Shown here in pieces: positions 43,302-51,394 of a DNA stretch of 64,000 bases. Numbering within the stretch: the stretch's first letter is position 1; every line of letters begins with the position of its first letter. The stretch spans positions 1 through 64,000 of the forward strand of contig CAXGOB010000007.1 of the NCBI GenBank assembly GCA_964011275.1. Direction: 5' to 3'. The notes beneath the pieces were generated by a model. It was not told the origin of the DNA and did no database searches. It saw only the letters and a program-made list of their open reading frames with translations. A program made the position numbers and the translations under genes. This DNA is from UBA7328 sp002471345. GTDB taxonomy: Bacteria; Bacteroidota; Bacteroidia; Chitinophagales; Saprospiraceae.

Positions 43302-43826
43302 ATTTATTGATACTTAGAAATTCATTTATAATAGTGCTCTTCGCATTGATCTCAACAAGTTGTTATAATTCTAAAGCATCTTCCAATTCTGAATCAATAA
43401 ACGAAGTAAAAGACCTTCTTGAAAACTATTATTCTACAATGTCGGATAGAGATTGGATTAAATATCAAGCATTCTTTATCGATGATGCCACTCTCACAAC
43501 TGTATGGCAAGCTGAAGGCGAAACCACAGCTTCAATACATGCCAATTCAATTTCGGATTTCATTGCACAAACAAAAGATGGCCCAGACAGTCAGCCCATA
43601 TTTGAAGAAAATATGATAAGCTCTGATATAATTCTCAAACAAAATCTTGCATCTGCCTAGGTAACTTATGAAGCGAAATTTGGGACTGAGGAAAACCTTA
43701 TGGAATGGAAAGGATCTTAATTCATTTGTAAGACACAATGGTGATTGGAAAATCACGTCACTTGTATTTGAATCCATTCACTGTTCCAAACATTGTTCAA
43801 AATTATACCAACTGTTGTTCTATTAA
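43298..43826 (+). pseudogene. Broken SnoaL/NTF2-like lipoprotein gene (in-frame TAG plus frameshift)
   Basis: The 5' part encodes a lipoprotein signal (FIIVLFALISTSCYN, lipobox-like STSC) and an NTF2-like fold (LLENYYSTMSDRDWIKYQAFFIDDATL). A TAG at 43658-43660 interrupts the segment NLASA. The next codons continue it as VTYEAKFGTEENLMEWK, and after a one-base shift the end reads DLNSFVRHNGDWKITSLVFESI, the usual final strand of this family. Two lesions in one short gene argue for true decay. The intact 120-codon frame stops at 43660. Confidence 0.72.
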
Positions 43827-43894
43827 TTTTCAAATAATTCAAACAAGGACAAATTTTCAAAGAAATTAACCAACTCCAAATTCTGAGTGAATAA

Positions 43895-44491
43895 TTATCT
43901 AAGATTTGCACTTATCAATTGTAGAAATTCAGATCTGGTTTCTTGTTTTTCAAATTCACCGGTAAAAGCAGATGTAGTGGTTACCGAATTTTGTTTTTGA
44001 ACTCCCCTCATCATCATGCACATGTGTGCGGCTTCAATGACCACGGCTACTCCCATAGGATTAAGAGTTTCATCTATTGCTTGTAATATTTGATGGGTAA
44101 GTCTTTCTTGAACCTGCAATCTCCTGGAATATACATCTATGACACGTGGAATTTTACTGAGTCCCACCACATATCCATTAGGGATATAAGCCACATGGGC
44201 CTTACCAAAAAAAGGTAAAATGTGGTGTTCACAAAGGGAATAAAGCTCGATATCTTTTACGATTACCATCTCACTATAGTCCTCTTTAAATAAAGCAGAT
44301 TTAAGAATTTCTCTGGCGTCAAGCCCATAACCGTGAGTGAGGAACTGCATTGCTTTTGCTGCACGCTCTGGCGTTTTTACCAGGCCTTCCCTAGACGGAT
44401 CTTCTTTTGACAGTTTTAGAATCTGTTTGTAATGTTCTTTAAGAGAATCTGTACTTTCCTCTGAGTAGTATTCCGTTTTGCTATAACACAT
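43895..44491 (-). CDS. folE: GTP cyclohydrolase I
   Basis: This 198-residue protein has the FolE blocks REGLVKTPERAAKAMQFLTHGY, SLCEHHILPFFGKAHVAYIPNGYVVGLSK, RLQVQERLTHQI and EAAHMCMMMRGVQKQNS. The zinc ligands are Cys and His of LCEHH and Cys of HMCMMMRG. FolE converts GTP to dihydroneopterin triphosphate, the first step of folate and pterin synthesis. It is a single gene convergent with the broken SnoaL-like gene. Confidence 0.95.
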   Translation of the reverse strand: MCYSKTEYYSEESTDSLKEHYKQILKLSKEDPSREGLVKTPERAAKAMQFLTHGYGLDAREILKSALFKEDYSEMVIVKDIELYSLCEHHILPFFGKAHVAYIPNGYVVGLSKIPRVIDVYSRRLQVQERLTHQILQAIDETLNPMGVAVVIEAAHMCMMMRGVQKQNSVTTTSAFTGEFEKQETRSEFLQLISANLR

Positions 44492-44670
44492 AGAGTCCTT
44501 AATTAAAACATAATGATACCAATTTGTAAACCATGGTCAAAACATTATTCACAAATGCAAGTTCCCACTTTATAAAGTCATAGTTCATCGAATTGTTTAA
44601 TCAATTGATCTTATTATTCATTTTATAATAAAATTCCTTATTATTCTTGGGAAAATAAAGCGCTTTTCTT

Positions 44671-45702
44671 TTGGATTTTAAAAAAACATTCTACAAATAT
44701 CTAGAAAACGGAACATTCTATCACGTCCTGTTTTGGATGGTTTTCTATCTATTTCTAATCATCATTGGGCAGCAACACTCCGATAAGAGCATAGGAGTTA
44801 TCATGACCAACATGTTGATTAGAGTGGGTTTTTACATGGCTATAGTTTATTTCAACCTTCTTTTCCTCTTTCCAAAATATTTAAAGGAAAATCGCTTTTA
44901 CTTGTATACCATTCTTCTTGCTCTGTCAGTGGTTCTTATCACCCCAATTGAGTCTATTATTCATTATTATCTCTTCTACAGAGATGAGTCTCTTTTAGAT
45001 ATCAATAAGAGCATTTTCACAGGTGGATTCTTTATGGGTTTTTCTTCTACACTATTTAAGATAATAAATGACTGGGCTTTTCATCAAAATGAGAAAATAG
45101 ATCTACAAAGACAATCGCTACAATCAGAACTTAATTTTCTAAAATCTCAAATTAACCCACATTTTCTGTTTAACACATTGAATAGTCTATATGCACTGAC
45201 CCTTAAAAAATCAGATAAAGCTCCTGAGATTGTGTTGAGATTGTCTGAAATGATGAGATACATGCTCTACGAATGCAATGAACCAAAAGTACCTCTCTCA
45301 AAAGAAATTAAGTATGTCAAAAACTATCTCGAACTGGAGAAGCTTCGACATGGTAAAAAGTTTCGAATAGATTTAAAAATTGATGGGAGTGTTAACGGAC
45401 AAATGATAACACCTCTTCTATTCATTCCTTTTTTAGAAAATAGTTTTAAACATGGCATGGATCTTCAACTGAGCGAAGGATATGTGAGGATAGATCTTAA
45501 AGTCCTTGATGATCATCTAAATCTAGGAGTGGAGAATAGTAAATCAAAAATAATTCATAAGACAGATAAAAAAAGTGGTGGAATTGGTTTAGTTAATGTA
45601 AAAAGAAGACTTAAACTGGTTTACCCTAAAAAACATGCCTTAGACATACAGGAAAAAGAAAACCAATTCAAAGTATCTTTAGACCTAGACCTTTCTAATT
45701 AA
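44671..45702 (+). CDS. LytS-type sensor histidine kinase (His_kinase family)
   Basis: This 343-residue protein has four N-terminal transmembrane helices (about residues 15-130), then the LytS-like kinase core: QSELNFLKSQINPHFLFNTLNSLYAL (phospho-His in INPHFLFN), CNEPKVPLSKEIKYVKNYLELEKLRHGKKF, the ATP-binding PLLFIPFLENSFKHG and GGIGLVNVKRRL. Initiation appears to be at TTG 44671; the next Met is inside helix 1. It forms an operon with the LytTR response regulator 20 bases downstream. Confidence 0.88.
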   Translation: MDFKKTFYKYLENGTFYHVLFWMVFYLFLIIIGQQHSDKSIGVIMTNMLIRVGFYMAIVYFNLLFLFPKYLKENRFYLYTILLALSVVLITPIESIIHYYLFYRDESLLDINKSIFTGGFFMGFSSTLFKIINDWAFHQNEKIDLQRQSLQSELNFLKSQINPHFLFNTLNSLYALTLKKSDKAPEIVLRLSEMMRYMLYECNEPKVPLSKEIKYVKNYLELEKLRHGKKFRIDLKIDGSVNGQMITPLLFIPFLENSFKHGMDLQLSEGYVRIDLKVLDDHLNLGVENSKSKIIHKTDKKSGGIGLVNVKRRLKLVYPKKHALDIQEKENQFKVSLDLDLSN

Positions 45703-45722
45703 ATAATGAAATAAGCATAATA

Positions 45723-46430
45723 ATGAATGTAATAATAGTAGATGATGAACCTCTAGCACACGAAGTACTTGAGACATATATTAGTAAAGTTTCAAATCTA
45801 AATCTGATCAAGAATTGCTATAATGCTTTAGAAGCCAAAGAAACTATACAAAATGAGCAAGTAGATCTCATGTTTTTAGATATACAAATGCCTCAATTGA
45901 CAGGACTAGAATTTGTAAGATCTATGACTCAGTTGCCACTAGTGATATTTACAACGGCCTATGCAGAGTACGCATTAGAGAGTTATGAGATTGATGCAGT
46001 TGATTATCTAGTTAAACCAATTGCATTAGAACAGTTCCTAAAGGCAATAAATAAAGCTCAAGATAGATATGATCAAGAAAATGAGAATATCCAAATTGGG
46101 GATGATTACTTCTTTGTGAAAGCGGATAAAAAGCTTGTAAAGCTATTCTACAATGACATACTCTACATTGAGGGACTAAAAGATTATGTAATTATCCGCA
46201 CAAATAATGGCAGAGTAATCACACTCCAAACTATGAAAAGTCTAGAAGCAAAACTGGCTAATAAGAACTTCAAGAGAGTACATAGGTCTTACATTCTTAA
46301 TAAGACTAAAATCAAGGCATTATTAGGAAACGTAGTCGAAATTATGGAAGGTGGAAAGGAGAAACATATCCCTATTGGTAAAAACTATAGAGATGAGCTT
46401 TTTGAAGAGATCCATCGCAAAAAGATATAA
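45723..46430 (+). CDS. LytTR-family response regulator
   Basis: This 235-residue protein has a receiver domain (VIIVDDEPLAHEVL, phospho-Asp in LMFLDIQMPQLTG, Lys in DYLVKPIALEQFLKA) and a LytTR DNA-binding domain (FFVKADKKLVKLFYNDILYIEGLKDYVIIRTNNGRVITLQTMKSLEAKLANKNFKRVHRSYILN). It is the partner of the upstream LytS-like kinase. The target genes are unknown. Confidence 0.93.
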   Translation: MNVIIVDDEPLAHEVLETYISKVSNLNLIKNCYNALEAKETIQNEQVDLMFLDIQMPQLTGLEFVRSMTQLPLVIFTTAYAEYALESYEIDAVDYLVKPIALEQFLKAINKAQDRYDQENENIQIGDDYFFVKADKKLVKLFYNDILYIEGLKDYVIIRTNNGRVITLQTMKSLEAKLANKNFKRVHRSYILNKTKIKALLGNVVEIMEGGKEKHIPIGKNYRDELFEEIHRKKI

Positions 46431-46460
46431 TTTAGAAAAATTCCTGATCATAGGGCAGTG

Positions 46461-46835
46461 CTATTCCAGGTTCTCGTGATTAATGTAATTTTCTTGTTGG
46501 AATCTTGGAGTACATATACAGAGAAAGACTAAATCCTCTTTTCCAGTATTCTCTATAGATTGATGTACTCCTTTAGGAATAATAATGGCATCACCCTTAG
46601 TCATGTTATGATGTATTGCATCCACTATTGCAATCCCCTGTCCAGAAAGGATGTAATAGATTTCTTCCGTTTCATTTAACGAATGATCAGCGGTGATGAC
46701 ACCAGGAGCTACTCTAGCTTGAGCTAAGGAAACGTTTTCGTTTCCTGATGAATTGATAATTTCAATAATGGAGCATCTTTCAGAGGTTTGATATTCTTTG
46801 GATGAATCAGTGATAAATTTTTCAATCTGCATCAT
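46461..46835 (-). CDS. Cupin-domain protein
   Basis: This 124-residue single cupin has motif 1 as RVAPGVITADHSLNETEEIYYILSGQGIAIVD (metal ligands His, Glu region) and motif 2 as KGDAIIIPKGVHQSIENTGKEDLVFLCICTPRF (His ligand). Many such proteins are small-molecule binders or isomerases. No specific function can be assigned. The gene follows the fMet tRNA and its terminator on the same strand. Confidence 0.82.
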   Translation of the reverse strand: MMQIEKFITDSSKEYQTSERCSIIEIINSSGNENVSLAQARVAPGVITADHSLNETEEIYYILSGQGIAIVDAIHHNMTKGDAIIIPKGVHQSIENTGKEDLVFLCICTPRFQQENYINHENLE

Positions 46836-46911
46836 TCTGTGTTTTTATTCTGTAAAAATGATACAAATTGAGCCTAATTGACAACCCTTTTTTCAAACAT
46901 GAGGAGAAAAT

Positions 46912-46943
46912 AAAAAAGCCGATTCATTTCTGAATCGGCTTTA
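46912..46943 (-). terminator. Intrinsic terminator of tRNA-fMet
   Basis: AAAGCCGATTCA and TGAATCGGCTTT form a 12-bp stem with a TTTC loop. On the minus strand it is followed by TTTTATTTTC. It lies just downstream of the tRNA 3' end. Confidence 0.88.
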
Positions 46944-46947
46944 TATG

Positions 46948-47020
<73 letters not shown>

Positions 47021-47071
47021 ATGTTATTCTTTGGTTTTGTTATTCTGATTCTCACCGTCTTTACGGGAGTG

Positions 47072-47102
47072 CAAATATAAACGCTTATACTATAAATGCA
47101 AA
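47072..47102 (-). promoter_or_regulatory. Textbook Bacteroidota promoter of tRNA-fMet
   Basis: On the minus strand TTTG (47102-47099) is followed after exactly 19 bases by TATATTTG (47079-47072). This is the full consensus for the primary sigma factor of Bacteroidota (TTTG-N19-TAnnTTTG). Transcription would start near 47066, giving a leader of about 45 bases before the tRNA. Confidence 0.88.
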
Positions 47103-47237
47103 CCTTCTGCCAGTCATAATAGTTCCCAAGTAATAAAATATTTCCTCCTTTTACATGTCATCTATACTTTATTAGTAAAGTCCACCAATATTAAGGGCAC
47201 TTTTAACTAAATTAGGAGGGTACAAACAATAAACAAG

Positions 47238-47667
47238 ATGACTGAAAAATCAAGTGTACCTGTAATTTATTGGGTAATTGCTGCCATTGCATTGATCTGG
47301 AATCTTATGGGACTTTATGCCTTTTATGCAGATATGACAATGACTCCTGAATCTCTAGCTGCTATGGAAGAAGCCCAAAGAGGACTATGAGAATTTCCCA
47401 ATGTGGAAAAAAGTGGCATATGGCGCCGCAACTATTTTTGGGTTTTTAGGCTCACTGGGATTAGTGCTACGGAAGACATGGGCAGTACCATTATTATTAA
47501 TATCACTTATCGGAGTAACTATACAATCCGCTCATAACATTTTCATGACTAATGCAGCGGAAGTAATGGGAACTGGAGCAATGGCTTTACAATTGGTGAT
47601 TTTAGCAATAGCCGCCTTTTTATATTACTATGGGCGCAGCAGTGCTGGAAAAGGATGGCTTTCGTGA
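47238..47667 (+). pseudogene. Frameshifted small membrane protein gene
   Basis: ATG 47238 begins a 50-codon frame (YWVIAAIALIWNLMGLYAFYADMTMTPESLAAMEEAQRGL) that stops at TGA 47388-47390. The +1 frame then reads DYENFPMWKKVAYGAATIFGFLGSLGLVLRKTWAVPLLLISLIGV and continues to 47667. Joined as QR-DYENFPMWKK they give a normal four-helix Bacteroidota membrane protein of about 142 residues. Dropping one G from AGAGGAC restores the frame. The gene is broken by a one-base insertion, or this is a sequencing error. A programmed shift is unlikely because no slippery heptamer is visible. The 88-codon downstream part could still be translated from ATG 47401. Confidence 0.75.
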
Positions 47668-47986
47668 TTAAATGATTCCTTTAGATGTAACATCAAATAT
47701 TCTTCAATCCTAAAATAAGAAAGGTGTTCTACCTTATAAGAACACCTTTCTTATTACCCATATTCTCCATAGATAGCTCTGTCTTTTTAATGCTTGTATT
47801 CATCAATTTTCTCCTTGTATTCATCTAATCTCACACTTATCCATGCAACTATATCGAAGACACATGAGTTTATATAGCAGAACATTGTTTGTTAAAATGA
47901 TGTAAATCTAAATCACAACAAAGATTTATAATACAAACAAACAACAATTCAATATTTTATTTTATTTAACATAAAAAACGATCATC
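47668..47986. other. Intergenic region with a strong hairpin
   Basis: 319 bases. It contains the 17-bp stem at 47714-47755 and an AT-rich leader with two runs of CAAACAAACAACAA-type sequence before the small ORF. I see no other coding potential. Confidence 0.5.
47714..47755 (+). terminator. Strong hairpin terminator after the frameshifted membrane protein gene
   Basis: AATAAGAAAGGTGTTCT and AGAACACCTTTCTTATT form a 17-bp perfect stem with an 8-base loop. It separates the upstream gene from the small ORF at 47987. Confidence 0.85.
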
Positions 47987-48115
47987 ATGACAAACTTTGT
48001 AACAAGTCACAATCCATTTACTAAAGGAATTCGTCCAAAGCAGTTTTTAAGCGCAAGATTAGAAATGCTCAAGAGAGAACAAATGTTAAAAGGGATAAAG
48101 AAGTCAACAACTTAA
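47987..48115 (+). CDS. 42-residue small basic protein (uncharacterised)
   Basis: An ATG at 47987 opens a 42-codon frame ending with TAA at 48113-48115. The product (MTNFVTSHNPFTKGIRP, then KQFLSARLEMLKREQMLKGIKKSTT) is basic, with a helical amphipathic C-terminal half. No homologous family is recognised. The frame has its own terminator 45 bases after its stop and a strong terminator before it, so a short transcript of about 250 bases carrying only this ORF is likely. It could be a small protein or the remnant label of a regulatory RNA. Confidence 0.5.
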   Translation: MTNFVTSHNPFTKGIRPKQFLSARLEMLKREQMLKGIKKSTT

Positions 48116-48159
48116 AAAAGCAGGAAAAGAATTCCATAATTTTTCAAAGATTTAACAAC

Positions 48160-48200
48160 AAACCCCTGAGTCGCAACATTCAGGGGTTTCTTTATTATTT
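48160..48200 (+). terminator. Terminator of the 42-codon small gene
   Basis: AAACCCCTGA and TCAGGGGTTT form a 10-bp G+C-rich stem with a 10-base loop, followed by CTTTATTATTTTT. It ends just before ATG 48210 of the ankyrin-like gene. Confidence 0.85.
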
Positions 48201-48209
48201 TTATAATTA

Positions 48210-48884
48210 ATGAGAGGCGTTGGTATTTATAAAGCTGAAATTGTCAAACAAATTCACAATTTCTATGGTGATTTACTTATTCGCAGAAATGAATTTTTAA
48301 CCATAAAAAATCATCTCAAAGCTTTAGCAGAAAAGCACAGAGAAGGAGTAAAAAGTAAAATCCCTTGCACTTTCGTCGAACTCAATAATTACCACCCTAG
48401 TTACATAGGTAAAGCTGTGGATCAACTTCTTGATTTTGAAATACCGAAAGAGGCTAGTTACGAATGTGTTGCATATGAACACGGATTCGCATCTTGGTTA
48501 GATTTAAATCACAAGACAGACTGTCCATACAATCATCAATTTGAAGTTGGATTAGATTATCTATTAAATGGTGATTTGGATAGTCTTTCGGATCATTTAG
48601 ATCTGAACTCTGACATTATAAATCAAACCTCTCTATTTGGACATAAAGCAATGTTATTGCACTATACGGCTAGCAATGGTGTAGAGTTTTGGAGACAACA
48701 GGTTCCGCTTAATCTACCAAAAGTAATTGAGTTACTCATTGAAAAAGGAGCTGATTTGAAAGCTAAAATGAAGGTGTATGGTGGTGAGTATGACACATTA
48801 TCATTACTAACTAGTAGTGCTCATCATTATAAGGCTAGAGTCGGGAAGGCTGCTGAACAAGTTTTACAACGTCAAGTGATGTAA
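48210..48884 (+). CDS. Ankyrin-repeat-like protein
   Basis: This 224-residue protein has in its C-terminal half ankyrin-type segments: LHYTASNGVEFWRQQ, LPKVIELLIEKGADLKAKMKVYGGEYDTLSLLTSSAHH, matching the L-x-A-A.. and V.LLL..GAD patterns. The N-terminal 100 residues (with KALAEKHREG, Y...A..HGFASWLDL) are a helical domain found in other bacterial ankyrin proteins (the YEHGFASW motif). It probably mediates protein binding. Its ATG follows a terminator by 10 bases, so the transcript start must lie very close to or inside the hairpin region, or the gene is expressed by readthrough. Confidence 0.75.
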   Translation: MRGVGIYKAEIVKQIHNFYGDLLIRRNEFLTIKNHLKALAEKHREGVKSKIPCTFVELNNYHPSYIGKAVDQLLDFEIPKEASYECVAYEHGFASWLDLNHKTDCPYNHQFEVGLDYLLNGDLDSLSDHLDLNSDIINQTSLFGHKAMLLHYTASNGVEFWRQQVPLNLPKVIELLIEKGADLKAKMKVYGGEYDTLSLLTSSAHHYKARVGKAAEQVLQRQVM

Positions 48885-48889
48885 TAAAA

Positions 48890-48917
48890 GTTGACAACCA
48901 AAATTGGTCGTCAACTC
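48890..48917 (-). terminator. Hairpin between the ankyrin-like and DUF1761 genes
   Basis: AGTTGACAACC and GGTCGTCAACT form an 11-base stem with one mismatch and a 6-base loop. The minus strand continues TTTTATT, so it mainly ends the DUF1761 gene. Confidence 0.65.
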
Positions 48918-48993
48918 CTTTATTTTATCGCATAATTTCTAAAATACCACCCATTATAGCAGTAGATATCAGCCAATATGCTATATGAATCCA

Positions 48994-49368
48994 TTAGTTT
49001 TTAGGGCCTCTCCTTTCAAACATTCCATTAATAACAAAGCAAGGAATTAAAAAGAAAGCTGAATACATGGCTCCATGCAGAGCACCATGACCAAAAGTGT
49101 TATGAGTTCCTGTAATCTCATCGGATAAATGCATGAAATGATTTCCATGTGTTGTCTGAATAAGAGCATCTAACCCAAATGCTAACATGATTAATAATAT
49201 AAGTGAGACCCCCATTATCATCGGCATATTTCCTTGCTCCCGATACCAATCTTCAGTTTTACCAGTCGTTTCAATCCATTGTTTCCCCAGTACAGGGCCA
49301 TACCATAAATAACCCATAATAGTCGGCACTAAGCCAGCTAAGATTATTGAAATCCAGTTAGTTTCCAT
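48994..49368 (-). CDS. DUF1761-domain membrane protein
   Basis: The 124-residue protein from ATG 49366-49368 has four transmembrane helices with the DUF1761 features GLVPTIMGYLWYGPVLGKQWIE near the N-terminus and TFGHGALHGAMYSAFFLIPCFVINGMFERR near the C-terminus. The family has no established function. The longer in-frame extension upstream (to 49464) overlaps the PfkB gene and is rejected as the start. It lies 52 bases downstream of the PfkB stop on the same strand. Confidence 0.8.
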   Translation of the reverse strand: METNWISIILAGLVPTIMGYLWYGPVLGKQWIETTGKTEDWYREQGNMPMIMGVSLILLIMLAFGLDALIQTTHGNHFMHLSDEITGTHNTFGHGALHGAMYSAFFLIPCFVINGMFERRGPKN

Positions 49369-49420
49369 TCTCGTCAAGTTTTTATTAATGAATAGTACCA
49401 AGTAAAATAGCCATAATAGC

Positions 49421-50272
49421 TCAGTATTCAGGAAATAACATATGATATTTTTCCATTCTTTCAAGGATCCCTATTAAAGATTTTGAATTTTTCAGACCTA
49501 TATCTTCGACCATTATCGAAGCCGCACAATGCGCATAAATCGCTGAATACCTTATATCGTTGGATTTACAAAAGGCCAAAAGGTAAGCAGTACTGAAAGT
49601 GTCCCCTGCTCCTGTAGCATCTATCTCCAAAACTGGGTATGAAGGGTAAAAATATTTCTTTTTTCCTTTGAAAATAGATACTCCTTCCTCACCATGAGTA
49701 AGAATAACATGGTCCACGATAGATACAATTAAAGGAATTTCAGTTTCCATTCCTCTCATATCATCGTCACTTAAAAATATTAAATCTAGGTCTACAAGTT
49801 TATTCCAATCCATTTTCTGAGAATACACTAATCCATTGGTATCCCATGATCTCATTGAACCTTGTATAATAGCTCCCATGATTGAGTTCTTGAATTTATC
49901 AACAAGGATGAAGTCTATCTCATTAGCTATTGAACCAATCAAAACAATAGGGATATTACAAAGCTCATCTGGAACATGATTTTTAGAGATATCTTTTGCT
50001 CTCGAATGGATATACTGTATTCTTTGATTTTCAGCATATCGATTCTCAAAAACTGTAGTTTCATCAGCATCAATATTGTAAAATGCGATATGATTTAGTT
50101 CAAATTGATTCTTAAAAAGGAAATCTTTTCCAACACTTGTCAATACAGCTGAGTTAACACCCAAAGATGTAGCAATCAGAGATGCATAAGACACTGAACC
50201 TCCTAAGATATATCCATCATCCGTTTTATCATGACAACAATGACCTATACATAACAATTCAAATTTCTTCAA
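49421..50272 (-). CDS. PfkB-family carbohydrate kinase
   Basis: This 283-residue protein has a PfkB N-terminal GGSVSYASLIATSLGVNSAVLT segment and the C-terminal signature DATGAGDTFSTAYLLAF with the anion-hole GAGD. The substrate is unknown. The first codon is TTG, overlapping the upstream Gfo/Idh stop by 4 bases, so the two enzymes are made together. With the dehydrogenase upstream, a step in sugar or inositol breakdown is likely. Confidence 0.86.
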   Translation of the reverse strand: MKKFELLCIGHCCHDKTDDGYILGGSVSYASLIATSLGVNSAVLTSVGKDFLFKNQFELNHIAFYNIDADETTVFENRYAENQRIQYIHSRAKDISKNHVPDELCNIPIVLIGSIANEIDFILVDKFKNSIMGAIIQGSMRSWDTNGLVYSQKMDWNKLVDLDLIFLSDDDMRGMETEIPLIVSIVDHVILTHGEEGVSIFKGKKKYFYPSYPVLEIDATGAGDTFSTAYLLAFCKSNDIRYSAIYAHCAASIMVEDIGLKNSKSLIGILERMEKYHMLFPEY

Positions 50273-51288
50273 CTTGAGAATTTTATTATTTGTCCTGATT
50301 TAAAGGAATCTGTAAAAGCAATAGTTGCCTCTGTCGCCTTTAAGGCGTTATTGATATCCATTTCCACATGCTTATTTTCTATTATGATGTCAATGAAATC
50401 GGACACCATAGCTTGAAAAGCATTTTGAAACCTGTCCCAAAATGTCTCGACGCATTCTCTTCTTGCACCATATTCGTCATAAATCTCTACCCTATTCTTT
50501 TGTGCTGGCCTTCCTATTCTCAAAGTTCCTTTTGTACCTACTACTTCTGTATAAGTATCATGTCCATGCATCCCTGTACGGCTCGCATTGATTACAGCTA
50601 TTGCTCCGTTTGAAAAAGTGCAAGTGCTCATCACATTATCTGCATCACCTTTTGCTGCAAAAGCCGGATACTTATATGCCCCACCAACTGAATAAGCTGT
50701 TGTCATTTCCGAATTCAAAAACCATCTCGCCAAATCCACATCATGAACATTAAAGTCATGAAATATTCCTCCACTTTTATTTACATACTCTATCTGGAAT
50801 TCAGAAACGGAATCCTTATCCACAGTTTGTGATCGGACTAAAAAAGGAGTACCTATTGAGCCGTCATCCACCTTTGACTTAGCGTACACATAACTTTCAT
50901 CATATCTTCTCACAAAGCCTACCATTGCTTTAAGGTGACTATTTTTTTCAGCAACTTTCATTACTTTTTTGCAAGATTCCAACTCTATAGCTAGTGGTTT
51001 TTCACTAAAAACGTGTTTACCACCTTCCAATGCGGAAACTATCTGATCGGCATGCATATCTGTACTACTCACCACATAGATGGCATCCAACTCATTCATT
51101 TCTAGCATATCATCATAAGAACTAAATAGATTTGTAATATCTAGATCCCTTTTGGCTTGTCTCAATTCTTCGGACGATATCGAACAGATTGCAATCAAAT
51201 CCGCCTTTGGAACATTGTACTTTAAAAAATGTGCATAGACTTTTCCTAATCTTCCGTATCCTACCAATCCGACTTTGATCATTTTCAT
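50269..51288 (-). CDS. Gfo/Idh/MocA-family oxidoreductase (inositol 2-dehydrogenase-like)
   Basis: This 339-residue protein has the N-terminal Rossmann segment VGLVGYGRLGKVYAHFL, the conserved EKPLA motif (HVFSEKPLAIELESC), and a C-terminal alpha/beta domain with the catalytic region GGIFHDFNVHDVDLARWF. The residues match inositol 2-dehydrogenase (IolG)-like enzymes, which use the HDxxxxD and EKP motifs. The actual substrate could be myo-inositol, scyllo-inositol or another sugar. It forms a two-gene unit with the PfkB kinase and diverges from ddl. Confidence 0.87.
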   Translation of the reverse strand: MKMIKVGLVGYGRLGKVYAHFLKYNVPKADLIAICSISSEELRQAKRDLDITNLFSSYDDMLEMNELDAIYVVSSTDMHADQIVSALEGGKHVFSEKPLAIELESCKKVMKVAEKNSHLKAMVGFVRRYDESYVYAKSKVDDGSIGTPFLVRSQTVDKDSVSEFQIEYVNKSGGIFHDFNVHDVDLARWFLNSEMTTAYSVGGAYKYPAFAAKGDADNVMSTCTFSNGAIAVINASRTGMHGHDTYTEVVGTKGTLRIGRPAQKNRVEIYDEYGARRECVETFWDRFQNAFQAMVSDFIDIIIENKHVEMDINNALKATEATIAFTDSFKSGQIIKFSS

Positions 51289-51368
51289 TCTAATGTTCTA
51301 TTCTTGTGCAAAATAGAAATTGGAGTGATATTCTATATATTGACTGCGCAATAATTATAATGTCTTTC

Positions 51369-51376
51369 TACTTTTG
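51369..51376 (+). promoter_or_regulatory. Candidate -7 element (TACTTTTG) for ddl
   Basis: TACTTTTG matches TAnnTTTG and lies 19 bases before the ddl ATG. A TTG lies 26 bases upstream, slightly further than the standard spacing. Confidence 0.48.
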
Positions 51377-51394
51377 ACATAAATAAATGGCTGT

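Noticed and set aside
42622..43660. Both premature stops are TAG, possibly indicating amber recoding
   Set aside because: Intact genes in the window (for example arsM and DUF3127) use TAG as a normal stop, and the second gene also has a frameshift.
49369..49464. Longer N-terminus for the DUF1761 protein
   Set aside because: It overlaps the PfkB gene and is not part of the conserved domain; the ATG at 49366-49368 fits better.
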